A stretch of 64,000 nt of DNA from Lepidonotus clava (Eukaryota; Annelida; Polychaeta; Phyllodocida; Polynoidae), in assembly GCA_936440205.1 (NCBI GenBank), contig OW387142.1, positions 16,520,736 through 16,584,735 of the forward strand, read 5' to 3'. How positions within the stretch are numbered: position 1 is the first letter of the stretch; each line of letters starts with the position of its first letter. Below the pieces are notes generated by a model. That model did no database searches, had not been told where the DNA came from, and saw nothing but the letters and a program-made list of their open reading frames with translations. Below, piece by piece: positions 58,868 to 64,000 of this stretch. A program made the translations under genes and the position numbers.

Positions 58868-60078
58868 AGACTGGTATCAGTTGTTCGTTTTACCCTACTG
58901 GATGAGCTCTTAGTCTTAGCAAAATCTGAGCCTTATCTTGTATTTAGAAGGTCATGTTATTCCCCCATGGACCCAAAGTGTATCAGATGGCTTCTAACTT
59001 CCGGTATCCATTTCCGATGCCCCCAGCCCTTTTTTGTTTCTGCACACGCCCGAGACATCGAGAAGTTAATTAAAGGGCTCCTTCTGGGCCCCACAGCAAA
59101 ATAGAACATGAACAAAACAAAAATAACATGTAACTTTTTATCCAATATTAAAAGCATCTGTGCCCCTAAACATTTAAAATAGATCTCACAAACTATCATG
59201 TATGATATAGTCTTTGTATAGTTCCGTACCAACTTAACATGTGAATCTATTTGCTATGGAATTATGCAGGTTTGAAAATAAAAGGCCCTGTCTGTAAAAG
59301 AACCCTTTAATACCGTGGCCTTTTAGATAGCCCTACAGTCAATGTCTATATATTAATACAGTATTTGCTAGAATATCAATTAGGCATTACAGTTTGTTGC
59401 AGTTGCAAGCCTAACAAATTATAAATTTATGAGTGAGCTGATTCAATGGTGCAATTTTCAGTACTAAGAGATTATTGAGATCAAGATGTTGCAATAGGAA
59501 ATGCCATTTTTTGTCAATTTTGTTCACACTGTTAAACATTCATGGAATTTCATAGATAACATTTGCTCATGTGAATTTGAATATTAGAGGCAAATGTTTT
59601 AGTAAGTGTCTTTCCTTGGTCCAAATATCCATACAATACCGAAAAACTAAAACTGTCGCCACCTTACAGAAACTTCATTTTCTATTTGTATGATTATCAC
59701 AATAGAACAACTTAATCTTTGATGTAAAGGAACTAACATATTGACTGTCCAATACAACATTATTTGAAGTCACTTGTAAACGGCAGTATTGAAGATTTAT
59801 TTTCTATTTGAAATGTTTGCCAGTAAAACATTTATAAATAGTTTTCCAAAATTTGATGTATAATATATAAGCCTGAAACCTTATTTCCAATTATTATACG
59901 CAGTTTTAATGGTATGATGTCATATGCCATTCCTTAAGATAGAATACAATCAATATACATGAATAATGCACAGCTAACTGACCTCTTTCTAACAGTGTTT
60001 TAAGCCTCTAAAACAAGAATGTCATTTAATGACCTTCATCAAATACAAATCATTCTATTTTGACCCTGAAGCGGACCA

Positions 60079-60095
60079 AGGTCAACCAAAGGTCA
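60079..60095 (+). promoter_or_regulatory. DR5, retinoic acid response element type
   Basis: AGGTCAACCAAAGGTCA: two perfect half-sites with five-base spacing, the classical RAR/RXR arrangement. Confidence 0.4.
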
Positions 60096-61183
60096 AGCCA
60101 ATGTAACACGCACCACTAATTCCCAGCTTCATCCATGTGTCATTGTTAATTGTCCAAGGCTTGAAGTCCGTTGATATAGGCCAACCATGCATATATAGGC
60201 CTAATACCAGTTGTTATGATATCTGTTGCTGGCTCCCATGTGTAATTACTATTACACATAAGATGCCTGTTGAGTACAAGCACGTGTTTATCCCCAGTGT
60301 CTAATTGCCCTTATTACTAAGCAGACGACAATTTGGCGCAGCTTTGTTTTTCCCGCGCTCACAGACGTTTGTATCCATGGGTGTCTGACTGGGGCGGAAT
60401 GTAGTGTAAACGCTCGCCACTGGAGGCGTGCTCGTCGCACGCCGTAAGATGTGTATTTACCTAATATACATATGCATTTAATAAAGTTGTCAATATGCAA
60501 GTACATCCTAATGCGTTTTCCTATTTGTCCAAAAATCTACGAAACTATATTATCATGTCGATCCGTACACAATTCATGTTAATTCATATTGTAAGTAGTA
60601 TATTGCTTTCACTTTGTTTCAGGAAGTTATTTTTATCGATCGTAAATTTGCTTTTTATAAGCTTACACAATATCCGCCTTTCATTCTGCTTACAATATTT
60701 GGCTCATTTGCATTCGCTGTGTATTCTGAGTCCTGTTTATCATTCAGATTGCTATGTCGGTCATGTTTCTTAGCCAAGAAACTGAACATAGTGATGCGTC
60801 CTAAGTGGCCATGCGTTGTATTCCAAAGGTCTGTCAAGAAGAGTTCTCGCATGCTTAGCTGCTTTAATTCAATCAGCATATCCAATGCTCTACACCGATC
60901 TGGAATGAATTAAAGATGATAATAGGATAGGCTACATTTTGCAATCCATTATTGGCTTAGATTACTGATAATTCTTCCTTTTGATCCTAATACATTAACT
61001 ATGAGTGTGAGATGGGAATTCGCCAAAATGAGAATAACCTACATGTAGAAGATTGTAGATGGGTTAAACAAGGAAAAGTGTGTTGAAAGGGTTAATGGGA
61101 TCGAGTAGGACACCAAAGGTTTAAACTGAACCTCAGCGACCCGTTATATTACCTCTACCGTTGTCATCCTAACTGGGTTACGC

Positions 61184-61249
61184 GTTTCCATGGTAACGTA
61201 CAAAGCGATTCACTTGGCAGAGGATGGATTTCAGCGTTGCCATGGAAAC
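61184..61249. promoter_or_regulatory. Inverted pair of RFX X-boxes
   Basis: GTTTCCATGGTAAC (61,184-61,197) and GTTGCCATGGAAAC (61,236-61,249) are near inverted copies of one another, each preceded or followed by matching GCG/CGC; 38 bp separate them. Confidence 0.55.
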
Positions 61250-61397
61250 GCCTGAGTGAATTGGTCCTTGGGTGTGAAGTTAAAAGAGAGACTTCTAACT
61301 TTGTCAGCGTTAGGTGGTTATTTGTGTCACTACAACCTCTGTAAATGAGTTTAATGATATTCACTGATGATCGGACTATTTTTATCACATAGAATTG

Positions 61398-63324
61398 TTT
61401 TATAGTCCATAAAAAATATATTTGTAGGGGGGGTTGAAGTTATTGAACAAAGTTAATTTCTGTGATATTCTTAACTCCGTGATTGCACAACATTAAAATT
61501 TACTGTTAAATTTTCAAATTAAATAACATGAATTTTAATTTTTTTACAGTTTTTTTTTAGAATAGTTAGAATTATTACCTCTCAAAATGTTCATTACCTT
61601 TCAGTAAAACCTTTCACGTCTGCCATTAAAGAAATAGGTAGGATATTTCATGGCAATGAGACTTAATTGATGATTATCAGATTATTATGCGTGGGCCTAG
61701 ATTATGTATCTCCATGTTCGCCGACATGGGGTTGGCTGATAAGGTTTCGCTCGCGAGCATGTGCGAGTTAATTATTTAGTGTTAGGTCATTTACAATTCA
61801 TAATGTCATTTCCTTACGCTATCAACAATCTGTGTCAATAATCCCAGTCTTCCCTTCAACCCTAGGCCTCGCAGTCCTAACACTCTTCAGTGAGACTGCA
61901 TTAATCTCACTGAATTCTAGACCTGGTGCCCTGGAGGGGTACAACTATCTTCAGAGAGGTCAGACACCTACTCACACGTCCCACTACAATAGGCTCATTA
62001 GGGCTTCCCCTTGAAGCCGCTGTGTTCAACAATGTTTACGGCAGTTATCAAGTGTTGACAGCCCAAGTCAAGTGGACAGCCTAATCAGAGTCTCAGATTG
62101 CTGCTCTGGACTAGTTTGGTTCAGTAATACTTCACTCTTGTTCACGGGGATTCTGGATAGCATTTATATAAGATATAGGTAAACGACAGATTTGACGAGA
62201 GAATTGTATTTGCATAGCCTAATATCCAGATTTGGATAATAAAAAAAACAAAAACGAATGAGAACAAGAATTGTTTTTATGGGATGGCAGAGATGTACCA
62301 GATAAGTCTGTTGGTGATGTAGGAATATAAACTACGTGTAAATATCATGGTTTGGGGTGTAACAATGTAATGACTCTTCCCATTCCGTATTCTCATCCCT
62401 GGTAATGCACCATGCAATACACCACTGCCATCTACCGAAGGACACCGCAATTACTTGACCTGCGCTCCTCTGCTCTTCAGGTTCAGAAGTTGTAATGGGC
62501 TTTGATTCATGACCTGCTCAGCAAGTTACCCACATTGTTGGTGCACTTAACGAGCAATTTCCACGCTTGGAGATAATGTATTCTGGGAGAATGTGCGCGT
62601 GCGGCGCTCCTCCTCGCGCCCGGCTATGATAGTGACGCCCCACTACCTCATCGATGGTGACTATTCATGAAGCCAATAGATGAGATGGCGTAGATGTGAA
62701 GGCGCATGATGCGTGACGTTTATCACGACATTGGTTGTGAAGTTGATGTGTGGACATGTGCTGATATGAAATTCCACTTATAATTCACACCCTAATCATA
62801 AAAAAAGAGACACTATGCTAGTTTTTAGATATTAACAACGTTGTGATAATGTGCCATAGTGATATCACAGAAAAATAGAATTCTAAAGAGATTGGCAAAT
62901 AACAATAAATCGGCACCTATAACTTTTTTTTTGGGGGGGGGGGGGGGTTAGTTACGTATTTCAGTCTTATCCTCCAAAACAAAATCAATCTTGTGCATGT
63001 GTAAGTCGAATACCATCTTTCGTCCGTATTTGATCTGAATGACCAATAGCACTGCTATAAGCATTTAAAGCTAATAACACATGAGATGTCTCAATTGTCA
63101 TGAAATGTAGACAGGTTCATATTTGCACCGGCCACAATTAGATCTACATCAAATGTGATGTCGACAGTATACCGACAACCATAACCAAGTGCCCCTTCCT
63201 TTAATCTTGATTAACATTACACCTCTTCGTTCCATATATGATAGCGAAGCAATGAAATGTATATCACGTAAATCCATCTGGAAAATTCACATGGTCAAGT
63301 GGCATATCAGGACCTAGAAAGCAA
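61398..63324. other. Intergenic tract before the secreted-protein gene
   Basis: AT-rich, no exon seen. It contains a poly-T/poly-G run (62,924-62,947) and a GC-richer patch near 62,590-62,660. Confidence 0.5.
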
Positions 63325-63325
63325 A

Positions 63326-63403
63326 TATAATAGAAGTTTAGATACAGGTACGCAGAACCTATTGATTTGTGTTAGCCGCAGCGAGCGTTTGTCAACCCAA
63401 CAG
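63326..63403 (+). promoter_or_regulatory. Possible promoter and 5' UTR exon
   Basis: TATA-like TATAATAG (63,326-63,333) lies about 70 bp before a donor CAACAG|GTAAGC (63,404). The next acceptor, CTGTTTTAG at 63,845, is two bases before an ATG, so a short 5' UTR exon and a 442-bp intron are a coherent model. Confidence 0.4.
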
Positions 63404-63847
63404 GTAAGCCTAATCTTTTAATACGTTGTATCTGCACGAAAATTAAAGTGAACGAGTTTGTTTGCTGGCTTGGGGGTCTCCCTAATTAATTTCTAACCAG
63501 GATTCTTCAACTGTAATTAAGGGTCCTTGTGGGCGCACGATGTAAAAATCATACACCATTTACAAACTTAAAAATGTTAATCACCTAAATGAAAGAACAC
63601 TTGTAAAAGTGATTGTGGTTAAGCATTAATAAAAAGAATTTTAAAGCTTTCTGGAGCGGAAATTAGATTCATCAGTTCTCACCAGAATACAAAAAATGAT
63701 CTTGCAACACTAAAGTTATTTTGTTGGCCTTATCTGTTTGGTCGTGCTTTAAGGTTAATACCATAATCAAGTCTGTTTATCTTTGTAATGTTTTTTTCTT
63801 TCATGGAAGTACTTATATTTCAGAATGTATGTCAATCTGTTTTAGGA

Positions 63848-64000
63848 ATGAAGATCCTGAATCAGTGCTTCACTTTCCTTGTCCTGTTGTGTCTGACGGT
63901 ATCCACCGTCACCAGCAGGACAGTCACTGACGACGAGAAGGACAAGATCTTTAAGGGCATTAATGCCGCAAAGACCTTCTCCGGGGTCCTCCAGGGCAAG
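63848..64000 (+). CDS. Secreted protein, N-terminal exon (runs off window)
   Basis: The frame is open from ATG 63,848 to the window end, 51 codons: MKILNQCFTFLVLLCLTVST, then VTSRTVTDDEKDKIFKGINA and AKTFSGVLQGK. Residues 7-20 form a hydrophobic signal-peptide core after a lysine near the start, and VTS at 21-23 fits the -3/-1 rule for cleavage before R24. The mature start is acidic and then amphipathic (DKIFKGINAAKTFSGVL), compatible with a helix. I do not recognise the family. The ATG lies two bases into an exon that begins after the acceptor at 63,845. GC-rich coding composition sets it off from its AT-rich flank. Confidence 0.75.
   Translation, partial: MKILNQCFTFLVLLCLTVSTVTSRTVTDDEKDKIFKGINAAKTFSGVLQGK

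Larger units (their letters stand above)
55501..59300 (+). other. Possible ANKRD50 3' UTR exon
   Basis: The acceptor TTTGTATTTTCCAG ends at 55,500. Downstream is a long AT-rich stretch without repeats of the kinds seen elsewhere in the window, with AATAAA signals near 57,514 and a TGAAAATAAAAGG near 59,275. If joined to the donor at 41,117 this would be the 3' UTR. In one frame the first bases encode DRHSTGGDSLQDGFVTLVES before a stop, so a short coding exon of something else is also possible. Confidence 0.3.

Noticed and set aside
1-64000. Endogenous retroviruses, LTR elements or Polintons
   Set aside because: No protease, reverse transcriptase, integrase, capsid-like frame or paired long terminal repeats seen.

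Overview
The window looks like nuclear DNA from a marine invertebrate. AT-rich spacer surrounds GC-rich exons with canonical GT-AG introns, microsatellites are common, and the octamer TAGGCCTA is strongly over-represented (14 exact copies found by eye). An echinoderm or other deuterostome is my best guess; nothing here proves the phylum. There is no operon structure, CRISPR array, rRNA gene, LINE, SINE of known family or retroviral coding sequence.

Layout. Positions 1-39,211 are most simply one very large intron of an ANKRD50 orthologue, because the recognisable gene part is its terminal coding exon (39,212-41,098, phase 0) and no ankyrin-coding frame lies upstream in the window. The intron carries an 11.9-kb PIF/Harbinger DNA transposon (15,882-27,773, TTA target duplication) that looks whole. 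Its plus-strand gene is a three-exon MADF-BESS DNA-binding protein (558 aa by my splice model). Its minus-strand gene is a four-exon HARBI1-type DDE transposase (427 aa). The two genes converge, so element-encoded DNA binding and transposition functions are both present. The 6.3-kb second intron of the MADF gene holds a 4.5-kb mosaic of at least 14 tRNA-like units in both orientations, joined again and again at a CATTTTCGTC-like motif. This is the strangest structure in the window.

After the ANKRD50 stop there is a splice donor only 18 nt downstream, so the 3' UTR is probably spliced; a possible 3' UTR exon begins near 55,501. The sequence between holds a 20-bp minisatellite flanked by a field of TTAGTCA/TGACTAA hairpins, foldback elements, a CpG-rich block (53.43-53.95 kb) and candidate regulatory sites. 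At the right edge (63,846-64,000) a new gene starts: a secreted protein with a clear signal peptide, preceded by a plausible promoter and 5' UTR exon.

Regulatory-looking motifs are unusually frequent: perfect or near-perfect RFX X-boxes (including an inverted pair at 61.2 kb and an abutting tandem at 50.1 kb), two CTCF-type sites, an eight half-site nuclear-receptor cluster at 55.6-55.8 kb, a DR5 at 60.1 kb, paired DR1s at 35.1 kb and several perfect CREs. All of these are motif matches read by eye and none has been tested against a background model.
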